A stretch of DNA of 64,000 nucleotides from Heyndrickxia acidicola (lineage in GTDB: Bacteria > Bacillota > Bacilli > Bacillales > Bacillaceae_C), in assembly GCF_001636425.1 (NCBI RefSeq), contig NZ_KV440953.1:942847-1006846 (forward strand). Reading direction: 5' to 3'. A program made the position numbers and the translations under genes. Every line of letters starts with the position of its first letter. Within the stretch, counting starts at the first letter, position 1. The notes beneath the pieces were generated by a model, which was given only the letters and a program-made list of their open reading frames with translations, was not told the origin of the DNA and did no database searches. Below, one piece after another: positions 31,273 through 40,879 of the stretch.

Positions 31273-31389
31273 ATTAAATCTCTTATGGGCTGTAATTGAG
31301 ACATGGGTAGTAGACTGATCATCCTGCTGATGGATATTACTCCATACACTCTCTTTCCTGAGTCATCGGAATCGTCCTCGTGTGTTTTG

Positions 31390-32040
31390 TTATTTCGTCT
31401 TATAAAGCTTGTCCAATTCCCTCTTTGTCATGGAACCTATATGGAGACTGATAATTTTGCCCTCTTTATCGAGAAGGTAGGTAGTCGGAATCGATAAGAC
31501 CCCATAATCTTTAGATACTTCATTTTTTTTATCCAGAAGAATAGGAAAGGTAATACCTAATTTTTTGGCATAGCCTTTAACATCTGATTGACTATCGATA
31601 TTGACAGCTACTACTTCCACATCTCTTTTGTGCTGCCGATAAAAGCTTTCAAGCTCAGGCATTTCTGCTTTGCAGGGAGGGCACCAGGTTGCAAAAAAGT
31701 TTAGAAGGATTCTTTTCCCTTTGAGCTCCTTTAGGCTAACACTTTTGCCATTTAATGCTCTTAATTGAAAGTCTGGAGCAGATGATCCTATTTCAATTTC
31801 AGGAGCTTCATCCGCATCTGATTCCATAGATTGAATATATAAACTTTCTACTTGCTTATCCGTGAGTGTTTGTGTCTGTGCAGGAATATCCTGAGGACTT
31901 GAATTGAATTGTTTAGACATCATTTGAATATATTTTCTGTACTCTTGTGATTGCTCTTTTTGCTTTTTCTCAATAGCTTGTACAACCATAATGGAAATGA
32001 GTGAGAAGATGAGCAAAATAGCAATGTTCCGTTTTATCAT
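31390..32040 (-). CDS. yneN: membrane-anchored thioredoxin-like protein YneN
   Basis: 216 aa from ATG 32040 (GGAGGA upstream). One N-terminal membrane helix (AILLIFSLISIMVVQAI), a linker, then a TlpA/ResA-type thioredoxin domain (about 85-216) with the redox motif WCPPC and cis-Pro in SIPTTYLLD. Likely an extracytoplasmic thiol-disulfide reductase. Position next to citB matches yneN of B. subtilis. Confidence 0.92.
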   Translation of the reverse strand: MIKRNIAILLIFSLISIMVVQAIEKKQKEQSQEYRKYIQMMSKQFNSSPQDIPAQTQTLTDKQVESLYIQSMESDADEAPEIEIGSSAPDFQLRALNGKSVSLKELKGKRILLNFFATWCPPCKAEMPELESFYRQHKRDVEVVAVNIDSQSDVKGYAKKLGITFPILLDKKNEVSKDYGVLSIPTTYLLDKEGKIISLHIGSMTKRELDKLYKTK

Positions 32041-32262
32041 CTTGTCCTCCTCGATTATTTCTAACAATACTTTGTACTTTTATGGTAATTTTATGTTTTT
32101 CTTTTTGTTTTAGAAGGAGTTTTTTTGTAAGAACTGGAGGTTCCATTCAGGATTGCCTGTAAAGTTAAAAAGAAAATTGGCATTAAGGAAAGCGTAAGGA
32201 GCCTTAAGGAGGACAAGTAAAAAAACACACACGTTATGCTTTTTACAATTTGCAACATATAT

Positions 32263-32296
32263 AAAAAGCCCTCTTGAAAATAAGAGGGCTTTACAA
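32263..32296 (-). terminator. terminator of citB
   Basis: AAAGCCCTCTT / AAGAGGGCTTT stem with a 5-base loop and a T run on the minus strand. Confidence 0.9.
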
Positions 32297-32306
32297 GGGA
32301 TAATTA

Positions 32307-35018
32307 TTATCCTTTAAGTTTGTCGCGTAGAACCATTTGCAGGATTCCGCCATGACGGTAATAATCTATTTCAACATCTGAATCGAAACGAACAAGAACA
32401 TCAAATTCTTTTTTGTTTCCATCTTCATCTGTTGCAGTAACTTTAAGGATGTCACGTGGTTTAACATTTTCATCCAGTTGGACAGCAATCGTCTCTTTAC
32501 CAGTTAAGCCAAGTGTTTCAGCACTTTCACCTTTTTTAAATTGAAGCGGAAGTACACCCATTAACACAAGGTTTGAACGGTGAATACGCTCAAAGCTTTC
32601 AGCGATAACCGTTTTAATTCCCAAAAGATTTGTACCTTTTGCAGCCCAGTCACGAGAAGAACCCATTCCATAATCCTTGCCGGCCAGAACAACAAGTCCT
32701 GTTCCATCCTCTTTATACTTCATTGCAGCATCATAGATGGATGTTACTTCGTTTGTTGGCCAGTAAGTTGTATAGCCTCCTTCTGTCCCTGGTGCAACCT
32801 GATTACGGATACGAATGTTTGCAAAAGTACCGCGCATCATAACTTCGTGGTTGCCTCGGCGTGAACCGTAAGAGTTAAATTCGCGCGGTTCTACACCATG
32901 CTCACGTAAATATTTTCCTGCAGGAGTGTCTTTTCCGATTGCGCCTGCTGGTGAAATATGGTCAGTTGTAACGGAGTCGCCAAATTTAGCAATGATACGT
33001 AAATCTTTTAGTGGTTTTACCTCATCTGGATTTGGAGACAAGTTTTCAAAAAATGGCGGGTTTTGAATATAAGTTGACTGATCATCAAATGTATATAACG
33101 GATCATTGCTCGTTTTAATTTCATTCCAACGTTCATTGTCGCTAAATACATTTTCGTATTCTTTTCTGAATAGTTCAGGCGTTACCGTTTGTTTAACGAC
33201 AGCATTTACTTCTTCAGTAGATGGCCAAATGTCCTTCATGAACACATCGTTTCCGTCTCTGTCTTTTCCAATTGGATCCTTAACAAGATCGATATTAACC
33301 GTTCCAGCTAAAGCATAGGCGACTACTAAGGTAGGAGAAGCCAAGTAGTTAGCTTTTACAAGAGGGTGAATACGTCCTTCAAAGTTACGGTTTCCAGAAA
33401 GAACAGATGTAACGAGTAAATCATTCTTAGCAATCGCTTCCTCTATTTCATCCTTTAATGGACCTGAGTTACCGATACATGTTGTACATCCATAACCAAC
33501 TAGATTAAAACCTAGTGTTTCAAGGTATGGAAGAAGGCCTGAATCACGCAGGTAACCAGTTACTACTTTTGAACCTGGTGCCAAGGAAGTTTTCACAAAT
33601 TTAGGAACCTCTAAGCCTTTTTCTACAGCTTTTTTAGCAATAAGGCCGGCACCTAACATGACATAAGGGTTAGAAGTGTTTGTACAGCTCGTAATGGCTG
33701 CAATGGCAACAGCGCCTGTTTTCATTGTAGTAGAATCACCGTTTTTAAAATCAACTGTAGCTTCTTTATTGATTTCTTTAGCATTTAATCCAAAGCCTTG
33801 ATTTCCAACAGGTGCAGTTACAGCTTCCTGGAACGCTTTTTGCATAGCTGAAAGCGGTATTAAGTCCTGTGGACGTTTAGGTCCTGAAAGATTTGCTTCA
33901 ATGTCAGAAAGGTTGATTTCAACAACATCTGTATAAACCGGCTCATCATTATCAACCGTAAAGAACATATCATTTTCTTTAAGATACTTTTCTACAAGCT
34001 GAATTTGCTCTTCAGGGCGTCCTGTTAATTCCAAATAAGAAAGTGCTTCATTATCTACCGGGAAGAAACCGCATGTAGCTCCGTATTCTGGCGCCATATT
34101 GGCAATTGTAGCACGGTCAGCGAGCGGAAGTGTTGCTACACCAGGTCCAAAGTATTCAACGAATTTGCCAACTACACCTTTTTGACGAAGGACTTGAGTT
34201 ACCTTAAGCGCAAGGTCAGTCGCAGTCGCTCCATTTGGAAGTTCACCTGTAAATTTAACACCGATTACTTCAGGGATTGGGAAATAAGATGGCTGCCCAA
34301 GCATTCCTGCTTCTGCTTCAATACCTCCAACTCCCCATCCAAGAACGCCAATGCCGTTAATCATTGTTGTATGAGAATCTGTTCCTACTAAGCTGTCAGG
34401 AAAAGCTTCAAATTCTCCATCTTCATTCTCAACTGCATGGACAACGCTTGCAAGATACTCAAGGTTAACCTGGTGAACGATACCTGTTGCTGGCGGAACA
34501 GCACGATAATTGTCGAATGCTTTTTGAGCCCAGCTTAAAAACTGGTAGCGTTCAGCATTTCTTTCAAATTCAAAGTCCATGTTAGTTTGCAAGGAATCAG
34601 GTGTTCCGTATTTGTCTACCTGAACAGAGTGATCAATTACAAGATCTACCGGTATTTCAGGGTTAATTTTATCAGGATTTCCGCCGATATCAGCCATTGC
34701 TTTACGCAAGGAAGCTAAGTCAACCACTGCTGGCACTCCTGTAAAGTCCTGTAAAATAACACGTGAAGGTTTAAATGGAACTTCAGCATCCTTCACTTCT
34801 TCAGATCCAAATTTCGCTAGATTTTCAACATGCTCTTTAGTAATTACACGGCCATCTAATTGGCGAAGTACAGATTCTAGTAATACTTTTACGGAATAAG
34901 GCAGACGAGATAATTTCGCTACCCCAGCTTCCTCAAGAGCCGCAAGACGATAGTAATGATAACGCTTGCCATTTACCTCAAATGAAGAGCGTGCGTTAAA
35001 TACATCGTGTTTAGCCAT
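32307..35018 (-). CDS. citB: aconitate hydratase (aconitase)
   Basis: TCA-cycle enzyme interconverting citrate and isocitrate; in Bacillus it also binds iron-responsive RNA elements when its cluster is lost. 903 aa. The three Fe-S cysteines are in [11 protein letters not shown] (about 442) and [14 protein letters not shown] (about 508 and 511). Start ATG 35018 with GAGGGGGA upstream; the ATG at 35045 is too long. Flanked by yneN and sspO as in B. subtilis. Confidence 0.98.
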   Translation of the reverse strand: MAKHDVFNARSSFEVNGKRYHYYRLAALEEAGVAKLSRLPYSVKVLLESVLRQLDGRVITKEHVENLAKFGSEEVKDAEVPFKPSRVILQDFTGVPAVVDLASLRKAMADIGGNPDKINPEIPVDLVIDHSVQVDKYGTPDSLQTNMDFEFERNAERYQFLSWAQKAFDNYRAVPPATGIVHQVNLEYLASVVHAVENEDGEFEAFPDSLVGTDSHTTMINGIGVLGWGVGGIEAEAGMLGQPSYFPIPEVIGVKFTGELPNGATATDLALKVTQVLRQKGVVGKFVEYFGPGVATLPLADRATIANMAPEYGATCGFFPVDNEALSYLELTGRPEEQIQLVEKYLKENDMFFTVDNDEPVYTDVVEINLSDIEANLSGPKRPQDLIPLSAMQKAFQEAVTAPVGNQGFGLNAKEINKEATVDFKNGDSTTMKTGAVAIAAITSCTNTSNPYVMLGAGLIAKKAVEKGLEVPKFVKTSLAPGSKVVTGYLRDSGLLPYLETLGFNLVGYGCTTCIGNSGPLKDEIEEAIAKNDLLVTSVLSGNRNFEGRIHPLVKANYLASPTLVVAYALAGTVNIDLVKDPIGKDRDGNDVFMKDIWPSTEEVNAVVKQTVTPELFRKEYENVFSDNERWNEIKTSNDPLYTFDDQSTYIQNPPFFENLSPNPDEVKPLKDLRIIAKFGDSVTTDHISPAGAIGKDTPAGKYLREHGVEPREFNSYGSRRGNHEVMMRGTFANIRIRNQVAPGTEGGYTTYWPTNEVTSIYDAAMKYKEDGTGLVVLAGKDYGMGSSRDWAAKGTNLLGIKTVIAESFERIHRSNLVLMGVLPLQFKKGESAETLGLTGKETIAVQLDENVKPRDILKVTATDEDGNKKEFDVLVRFDSDVEIDYYRHGGILQMVLRDKLKG

Positions 35019-35068
35019 TGCGATTCCCCCTCTACAACATCTCAATTGATTTTTGACGAAAAGCTCGA

Positions 35069-35144
35069 ATTATAGCAATTTACTTTTCTCACAATTTCAA
35101 TCTTAATACAACAATTTATATAAGTAAATAACAAGAATGTTATT
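35069..35144 (-). promoter_or_regulatory. citB promoter region with CcpC-like dyad
   Basis: A minus-strand TATAAT (35069-35074) is a plausible -10. A dyad AATAAC-N6-GTTATT at 35127-35144 sits roughly 65-80 bases upstream of the expected start point, where B. subtilis citB has its CcpC dyad (ATAA-N7-TTAT); here the core spacing is one base longer. The assignment is inference. Confidence 0.4.
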
Positions 35145-35321
35145 GTTTCCAATAAGTTTTCCTTATCAATAGCAAATCAATCAGCATTTTTTACCTTTTC
35201 AATACGATTAAACCTGATTCTAATTGGTTCATTTTTATTTTCAAGCAAGAAAAATCATTATTTTAAGATACTATGAGTAGTTTCCTCAAAAAGGCATAAC
35301 ATACTACTGGGGGTGAAAATG

Positions 35322-35471
35322 ATGACGAAAAGAAAAGCAAATCATGTCATTCCAGGCATGAATGCTGCAAAGTCACAGGGAGGCGGCGCAGGCTATAACG
35401 AAGAGACTGCTAATGAACCGCTGACAGAAGCGCAGAGGCAAAATAATAAAAAACGAAAAAAGAATCAGTAA
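35322..35471 (+). CDS. sspO: small acid-soluble spore protein SspO
   Basis: 49 aa: [20 protein letters not shown] at the start and [14 protein letters not shown] at the end, diagnostic of SspO (CotK). GGGGGTG is about 7 bases before the ATG; an adjacent ATG at 35319 could add one residue. Divergent from citB, as in B. subtilis. Confidence 0.95.
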   Translation: MTKRKANHVIPGMNAAKSQGGGAGYNEETANEPLTEAQRQNNKKRKKNQ

Positions 35472-35478
35472 TGTAAAA

Positions 35479-35503
35479 TGGGGACCGCTTTTTGCGGTTC
35501 CCT
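35479..35503 (+). terminator. hairpin after sspO
   Basis: GGGGACCGC / GCGGTTCCC stem; no T run, so termination is weakly supported. Confidence 0.4.
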
Positions 35504-35546
35504 GCTATACATGCGCTGACATGTTTTATGCTTTTATAATCCTCAT

Positions 35547-35825
35547 TTAGGATAAATCGGAAAGCTCCTTGACTTCATGAACGATTTGTTCAATATCACT
35601 TCTAAAGGTTTCCAGCTGTAAGCGCTGCGTCTCGCTCGCAACTTCCATTGCGTTTTCAATCTGTTGAGTGGTTTCATTAATTTCTTCCCTTAGACGCTTC
35701 AGCTGTCCTCCGGCGTCTTCTCCATCCACTTGAAAATCCCTATAGGCATCTTTGGTTTGCTTCATTCCCTTTTCAACAGCTTGAAACGCATGCTGTTTAT
35801 CCTTATGGTAAGGTGTCGGATTCAT
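35547..35825 (-). CDS. small coiled-coil protein, unknown function
   Basis: 92 aa, no membrane segment, predominantly helical and acidic with heptad-like spacing (LKRLREEINETTQQIENAME, FRSDIEQIVHEVKELSDLS). A GAAGGGAG site lies about 11 bases before the ATG. It is inserted between sspO and sspP on the opposite strand, so a spore role is possible but not shown. No family recognised. Confidence 0.7.
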   Translation of the reverse strand: MNPTPYHKDKQHAFQAVEKGMKQTKDAYRDFQVDGEDAGGQLKRLREEINETTQQIENAMEVASETQRLQLETFRSDIEQIVHEVKELSDLS

Positions 35826-35939
35826 TGGCTTTAATGCTCCCTTCTATGGTTCCTGCAAGAATAGCATGCTCCATTTCCAGAAGAATATTCAGTATAAATA
35901 TTCTAGAAACACACATCATAAAACCAGGAGGGATGAAAG

Positions 35940-36086
35940 TTGACAAATAAAAATAACGGCAAAGATATGAGAAAAAACGCACCAAAGGGTTCGCATCCGG
36001 GTCAGCCTGAGCCTTTAAGTGGTTCTAAAAAGGTAAAAAACCGTAACCATTCTCGACAAAAACATAATTCCGGGCACGATATGTAG
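35940..36086 (+). CDS. sspP: small acid-soluble spore protein SspP
   Basis: 48 aa with [20 protein letters not shown] and a basic [15 protein letters not shown] tail, nearly identical to B. subtilis SspP (CotL). TTG start at 35940 eight bases after GGAGGG. Confidence 0.95.
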   Translation: MTNKNNGKDMRKNAPKGSHPGQPEPLSGSKKVKNRNHSRQKHNSGHDM

Positions 36087-36096
36087 AGCCCTTTTT

Positions 36097-36138
36097 GATC
36101 AGATCGAACAGATAATATTTCCATCTGTTGGTCTGATC
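36097..36138. repeat. nested inverted repeat after sspP
   Basis: Outer arms GATCAGA / TCTGATC and inner arms ACAGAT / ATCTGT form one long interrupted hairpin. No T run follows; it may act as a terminator or mRNA stabiliser for sspP. Confidence 0.5.
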
Positions 36139-36212
36139 CGCTTGACTATCACTCAAGTCTAAAATAATGTCCAAAAAAATTTTGCCAGATTCTACTTTTA
36201 GCTAAATTTGTA

Positions 36213-36238
36213 GTTTAACCGTAATGAATAATGGCAAT
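36213..36238 (+). promoter_or_regulatory. possible sigma-B promoter of the GlsB-like gene
   Basis: GTTTAA, 14-base spacer, GGCAAT. The -35 matches the sigma-B consensus exactly; the -10 is imperfect (GGGTAT expected). The family is often stress-induced. Confidence 0.4.
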
Positions 36239-36287
36239 AATAATAACAAGATTGATAGAAACAATAAATAGATTGGAGGAATTTTAA

Positions 36288-36542
36288 ATGAGTTTTATCA
36301 TGTACTTAATTGTAGGAGGAATCATTGGCTGGTTAGCCGGTATGATTATTGGAAGAGACGTTCCGGGAGGTATTATTGGTAACATCATTGCAGGAATTGT
36401 AGGAGCGTGGCTGGGCGGCGCTATCTTTGGAAACTTTGGACCAACTGTTGCCAGCATAGCCATTCTGCCAGCCTTAATTGGAGCTATAATTTTAGTGTTT
36501 ATTCTTAGTATTATCCTTCGCAGTGTAAGCAATAGGGCTTGA
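36288..36542 (+). CDS. GlsB/YeaQ/YmgE-family membrane protein
   Basis: 84 aa with three hydrophobic helices and the Gly-rich repeats of the family (GGIIGWLAGMIIG, GGIIGNIIAGIVGAWLGG). Annotated in databases as a transglycosylase-associated protein, but it has no catalytic domain; it is a small stress-associated membrane protein. TTGGAGGA precedes the ATG. Confidence 0.9.
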   Translation: MSFIMYLIVGGIIGWLAGMIIGRDVPGGIIGNIIAGIVGAWLGGAIFGNFGPTVASIAILPALIGAIILVFILSIILRSVSNRA

Positions 36543-36574
36543 AAATCTAAAACATGTTGAAGAATTGTCTAAAC

Positions 36575-36628
36575 AGGATTAAGGGAGGTTCCGGGAGCTT
36601 TAAATAGCGCCTGGGCCTTCCTTTTCCT
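36575..36628 (+). terminator. hairpin terminator after the GlsB-like gene
   Basis: Long imperfect stem (AAGGGAGG...CCGGG pairing with CCTGG...CCTTCC) followed by TTTTCCTTT. Confidence 0.55.
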
Positions 36629-36771
36629 TTGTTTTGCATAATAATCCAGCAATTTTTGTTTCCAAAAATAATTAAATAACACGTTTTGTATTAACGCTCG
36701 CAAGTTAATGATAAAAAGCTTTTGAAATCCCCGACAGTATAAGGCTTTATCCTCTCAGTGTAAGGCAGTCA

Positions 36772-36818
36772 TCTATACAAAAACCTTTTACTATTTGTTA
36801 GTAAAGCTTTTTGTATAG
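36772..36818 (-). terminator. terminator overlapping the lytic transglycosylase stop
   Basis: CTATACAAAAA / TTTTTGTATAG outer arms with inner CTTTAC / GTAAAG arms; the gene's last codons form one arm. Confidence 0.65.
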
Positions 36819-37421
36819 ATCAGCGTAATATAAAACATCTTTAACGTATCGTTCACTGTGATTATAGGTATAAACAGCCTGTGTTATATTCCCCTTAGAA
36901 GCACCATTTTTTGATAAAAATTTAGCTGCGCTGAACACAGCATCCTCCAGGTTCCATGGATCAGCCTTTCCATCCCCGTTTGCGTCCACCCCATAACCGC
37001 CATATTTTTTAATCACACTCGGATCTTCAAGGTCTACTTTGGGTATACTCCCCTTTCCAAGTCCTTCACAGGATGGATACTTCCATCCTACAAAAGTACA
37101 GGGCATAAATTGCATTGGCCCCTCAGCTCCTACAGGTGAAGTCATGGTAGTCATTTTTGAAAATCTTGTCTCTACTCTATGGTGGGCTGCAAGCAGATAC
37201 CACGGTATATCATACTTCTTTGCTGCTGCTTTATAAATGGGGATATATTCCGCTGGAACAGGTCCCTTTTTTTCTGGAGGCTTTACCTCTTCGTGTTTCT
37301 TCATAGTAAGCCCTGCATAGATTGCCAGGATAATAATTGGTATGGATAATATAATAAGGGGTGATTGCTTAGAAACAGGCGCTTTTTTCTTCTTGTTTGA
37401 TTTCTTTTTGCCTTTGCTCAT
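36798..37421 (-). CDS. membrane-anchored lytic transglycosylase (SLT-type)
   Basis: 207 aa. Very basic N-terminus, one membrane helix (about 22-39), then a lysozyme-like domain: the candidate catalytic Glu is in HHRVETRFSK, followed by VGAEGPMQFMPCTFVGW and the C-terminal QAVYTYNHSERYVKDVL. A Ca-binding-like DANGDGKADPW loop is present. It should cleave peptidoglycan glycan strands at the outer membrane face; similar proteins act in wall growth or sporulation. Confidence 0.88.
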   Translation of the reverse strand: MSKGKKKSNKKKKAPVSKQSPLIILSIPIIILAIYAGLTMKKHEEVKPPEKKGPVPAEYIPIYKAAAKKYDIPWYLLAAHHRVETRFSKMTTMTSPVGAEGPMQFMPCTFVGWKYPSCEGLGKGSIPKVDLEDPSVIKKYGGYGVDANGDGKADPWNLEDAVFSAAKFLSKNGASKGNITQAVYTYNHSERYVKDVLYYADLYKKLY

Positions 37422-37561
37422 AAAAAACGTATATCCTTCCTAACGACACTGATGCACTAGTTTATTTATCATCTCCTAATTGGAACGAATTATACCATAC
37501 TAAGCTTTTTTTTGTTGACTATACAAGTAATGCAAGTAAAGTTGTCAGACAAAACCCCTGT

Positions 37562-39184
37562 TTATTCGGTATCCATAAAGTAATTCTGCAGCTGTTCCCT
37601 AAGTGCCCGTTTTAAAAACTTTCCTACTGAGGTTTTTGGGATTTCATCCATAAAAACAATGGAATCAGGAATCCACCAGTTTGCGAATTGCGTTTTCAAA
37701 AAATTCTTCAGTTCTTGTTCTGTGACAAGTTTTTTATAAGCATCCTTAAGGGTTACACAGGCTAATGGCCTTTCCTGCCAACTTGCATGGGGAATGGCGA
37801 CCACTGCAGCTTCCAGCACTCCTTCATGCGACATTAAAGCATTCTCAAGGTCGACGGATGAAATCCACTCTCCGCCGCTTTTTATTAAGTCCTTTGTGCG
37901 GTCCGTAATTTTAATATAGCCTTCCTCATCCATTACAGCAATATCACCGGTATACAGCCATCCGTTTTTAAAAGCTTCCTGTGTCCTCGTATCATCATAG
38001 TATTCGCTGGCAATCCAGGGACCTTTTACAATAAGCTCACCCATTGTTTTGCCATCCCACGGTACCTCTCCCTTTTCATTTACAACCATGACCTCTAAGC
38101 CAGGCACAACAAGCCCTGTTTTGGTTCGAATATTAATTTTTTCAGCAAGATCAAATTCTTTCATAGAGCTTTTCAATTTAGACAGGCTGACAATTGGACT
38201 TGTCTCTGTCATGCCATACCCCTGAATAAAAGGGACACCATACTTTTCTTCATAGGCCTGTATCAACCCTCGGGGGGAAGCCGCACCGCCGCTTACTAAT
38301 GCACGTAAACTGGAAATAGAAATGTTATATTCCTCTAATACCTTTAATAATCCGATCCATATCGTTGGAACGCCTGCGGTGATGGTTACCTTCTCACTTT
38401 GAATTAACTCAGCAAGAATTTTCGGTGTAAAAGAAGGTCCAGGAAGAACCTGTGTGGTCCCAAACCATACAGCAGCAAAAGGCATTCCCCATGCATTTAC
38501 ATGAAACATAGGAACAACCGGCATTGCTACATCTTCTTCGCGCAGTCCCAGAGAGTCAGCCATCCCAAGTGCCATGCTGTGAAGATAAATGCCTCTATGA
38601 GTATAGACCACTCCTTTTGGATTGCCCGTGGTTGCAGAAGTGTAGCACATAGCAGCAGGAGATTGCTCATCCAAATCGTGCAGTAAAGGGTATGAATGGT
38701 CTCCTTCTTCTACTAATTTTTCATACGAATATACTGGAGAAAGCGTCGTTCCTGGTAAAACGCTTTCATCACTCATAATAATAAAGTGCTCAACAGTGGT
38801 TAATTGATCTTTAATGCTTTCAACAACTGGAAGAAGGTCAATGTCGATTAACAGAATGCGATCTTCTGCATGATTAATGACATACACAAGGTGTTCCGGA
38901 GACAAACGGATATTGACCATATGCAGAACGCCTCCGCGGCACGGTACTGCAAAGTAAGCTTCTAAATGACGATGATGGTTCCAGGCCAGTGTCCCAACCC
39001 TGTCACCTTTTTTCATGTTGAGTTTATCCAAAGCACTTGCAAGGCTTCGCGTTCTTCCAGCCCAAGTACGGTAGTTGATTCTTTGAATACCGGAATGGGT
39101 TCTGGAAACAATCTCCTTTTTGGGGAAATAACGCTCTGCTCTCTCCAAAAAAGGGGTTAACAAAAGCGGTGTATCCATCATCAT
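37562..39184 (-). CDS. acyl-CoA synthetase (AMP-forming), medium/long-chain type
   Basis: Adenylate-forming ligase activating fatty acids to acyl-CoA, 540 aa. P-loop-like A3 motif YTSATTGNPKG (about 190), QGYGMTETSP, the A7 motif YTGDIAVMDEEGYI, ITDRTKDLIKSGGEW and the C-terminal catalytic Lys in PKTSVGKFLKR. ATG 39184 follows AAGGAGG by 5 bases; two further ATGs immediately downstream are equally possible starts. Monocistronic. A second, different synthetase is at 58904. Confidence 0.93.
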   Translation of the reverse strand: MMMDTPLLLTPFLERAERYFPKKEIVSRTHSGIQRINYRTWAGRTRSLASALDKLNMKKGDRVGTLAWNHHRHLEAYFAVPCRGGVLHMVNIRLSPEHLVYVINHAEDRILLIDIDLLPVVESIKDQLTTVEHFIIMSDESVLPGTTLSPVYSYEKLVEEGDHSYPLLHDLDEQSPAAMCYTSATTGNPKGVVYTHRGIYLHSMALGMADSLGLREEDVAMPVVPMFHVNAWGMPFAAVWFGTTQVLPGPSFTPKILAELIQSEKVTITAGVPTIWIGLLKVLEEYNISISSLRALVSGGAASPRGLIQAYEEKYGVPFIQGYGMTETSPIVSLSKLKSSMKEFDLAEKINIRTKTGLVVPGLEVMVVNEKGEVPWDGKTMGELIVKGPWIASEYYDDTRTQEAFKNGWLYTGDIAVMDEEGYIKITDRTKDLIKSGGEWISSVDLENALMSHEGVLEAAVVAIPHASWQERPLACVTLKDAYKKLVTEQELKNFLKTQFANWWIPDSIVFMDEIPKTSVGKFLKRALREQLQNYFMDTE

Positions 39185-39414
39185 AATAGCCTCCTTAAAC
39201 AAAATTCTTTCACAAGTTCCTTAACATCTGTGCTCAAAGGCGTGTGCAAGATTGTTTCAAACGAATGATTAAAAAAACAGCAGAGTTCTTAACAAAGCTT
39301 ATACCAAAACTACATGCTTGAACCTTTCATCGTTCCTAATACCTATTTCTCTGTTCCTCCTTAACAATCCTGCTGCATCAACTCCAATATAATAAAAAAA
39401 TCCTGTTAATGTTT

Positions 39415-39525
39415 TTTGCAAACTTGATTGCCATTTGACACAAAAAAATGATGAACATTACAAGTTTTGAATACCTATGAAAAGATGCTGCCAAGACGTG
39501 GAACATACGGATTAACTTTTACAAT
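39415..39525. repeat. family A dispersed repeat, diverged copy 3
   Basis: Shares TTGACACAAAAA, GAAAAGATGC and ACATACGGA-TAA with copy 2 at 42389, in order, but the ends are eroded. The rest of 39203-39540 shows nothing. Confidence 0.55.
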
Positions 39526-39540
39526 AGCGAAAGCACAGTC

Positions 39541-40218
39541 TTAATGAAAAAGAAAAGGAACAAGAATAGAAGTTAAAATTGCCGAAAGCCCCATCCCAAT
39601 TCCAGATACAGCTCCCTGGAGGTCTCCTTCTTTTACAGCGGCACTGGTCCCAATACCATGAGAGATCGTTCCGATTGAGAGTCCTCTTGCAACCGGGTGA
39701 GTAACCTTCATTAGTTTTAAGTAAAAAGGACCAAACATCGCTCCCATCATCCCTGTAATCATTACTAATGCACCAACCAACACAGGATCTGCTCCAATCT
39801 CCTTTGCAACAGCTGAAGCAACTGGAATAGTAATGGATTTTACACTGAAGGATTTAATAAAAAAAAGAGGGAACCGGAAGCAGTATGCCAGCAGGAGTGC
39901 TGTAGTTATGGTAGTGGAAGTACCCAGTACGATACCAATTCCAATTGAAGATAGATAACTATTTATTAACCTCCTATTTTTATAAAGAGGAATGGCGAGA
40001 GCGATCGTTGCTGGTCCTAATATGGAAGTAATCCAATGTTTTGCTGTGGAAAAATCATGGTATGTTAAGTGGCTTGTCTTTAATCCTGAAATTAGAAGAA
40101 TCGTGCTAATAAACACAGGCGCAGTAAGCGGAGAAGGAAATTTTCTGGCTATATATAGAGAGAACATGTAGAGAATAATTGTTAGAACGATGCTATAAAT
40201 GGTGATGATGCTGTTCAT
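39541..40218 (-). CDS. LrgB/CidB-type membrane protein
   Basis: 225 aa, six to seven membrane helices, with SVKSITIPVASAVAKEIG and GTISHGIGTSAAVKEGDLQG, hallmarks of the LrgB family. Acts with the LrgA-like partner encoded upstream; family members affect holin-like permeability or export of small acids. Overlaps lrgA by 26 bases. Confidence 0.93.
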   Translation of the reverse strand: MNSIITIYSIVLTIILYMFSLYIARKFPSPLTAPVFISTILLISGLKTSHLTYHDFSTAKHWITSILGPATIALAIPLYKNRRLINSYLSSIGIGIVLGTSTTITTALLLAYCFRFPLFFIKSFSVKSITIPVASAVAKEIGADPVLVGALVMITGMMGAMFGPFYLKLMKVTHPVARGLSIGTISHGIGTSAAVKEGDLQGAVSGIGMGLSAILTSILVPFLFH

Positions 40219-40585
40219 TTTTCTTCCGCTCCTTCATTCTGGCAATGCTTTGTGAAGATATGCCTGCGGCTGCCATACCTGTCATCGTGCTAACCATCAA
40301 CGTGATGATAATTTTTATCCCGCTTGTCAAGAAAACTTGCCCAAGGGTCATAAGGCCAGCAGCAATCGGGATGAAAAAGAAAGATAAATGCCTTAATAAA
40401 AAACTGCCTGCTCCTTCGACCCATTCTAGCGGTATTAACCCCGCGGACAGTAAAACAAACAGTATTAGAATTCCGGCTACACTTCCGGGTATTGGAAGGT
40501 GGAGAAGTTCCATGAGCAGTGCACCTGCTTCATTAATTATCGTAAGAATTGCAAATTGTCCTATGAATTTAAGCCATTTTTTCAC
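40193..40585 (-). CDS. LrgA/CidA-type holin-like protein
   Basis: 130 aa, four membrane helices, with LLHLPIPGSVAGILILF and FIPIAAGLMTLG, characteristic of CidA/LrgA. The C-terminus is basic and His-rich (MKERKKNEQHHHHL). First gene of a two-gene operon; no lytSR two-component genes or CidR are in the window. Confidence 0.92.
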   Translation of the reverse strand: MKKWLKFIGQFAILTIINEAGALLMELLHLPIPGSVAGILILFVLLSAGLIPLEWVEGAGSFLLRHLSFFFIPIAAGLMTLGQVFLTSGIKIIITLMVSTMTGMAAAGISSQSIARMKERKKNEQHHHHL

Positions 40586-40692
40586 GTATCCATTCCCTCC
40601 CTTAATTAAAAAATAGTAGGATAGGTCGTTTTTACACTATTTCTTTAAACATCATCAAAACTCCTCCCATCTATAATTGCTTCTTAAAATTA

Positions 40693-40831
40693 GGATGTGG
40701 TAAATTTCAACGTTAATAACTGCTCGTTTTTCAGCTCATTTTACAGTAAAATTACAACTTTGCTGAAAGGAGTGTGAAATGGCCGTTTCACTCGAATGAG
40801 CTAAAAAACAACAGTGTCCTTTAACACGGCC
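40693..40831. repeat. family B dispersed repeat, copy 2
   Basis: 139 bp. Shares TTAATAACTGCTCGTTTTTC and, near the other end, GCTAAAAAACAACAG with other copies; inner arms CAGCTCATT / AATGAGCT are inverted. The ends GGATGTGGTA / TAACACGGCC are a degenerate form of the terminal repeats seen at 58625. Confidence 0.75.
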
Positions 40832-40835
40832 TAAA

Positions 40836-40874
40836 ATGATAAAAGCCGACCTAATAAGGACGGCTCCGTTTATT
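40836..40874 (-). terminator. terminator of the quinone oxidoreductase gene
   Basis: AGCCG / CGGCT stem; TTTTAT on the minus strand. Confidence 0.65.
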
Positions 40875-40879
40875 TTCCG

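Noticed and set aside
31051-31349. Several overlapping open frames on both strands
   Set aside because: They lie within the GC-rich family C repeat and lack ribosome binding sites.
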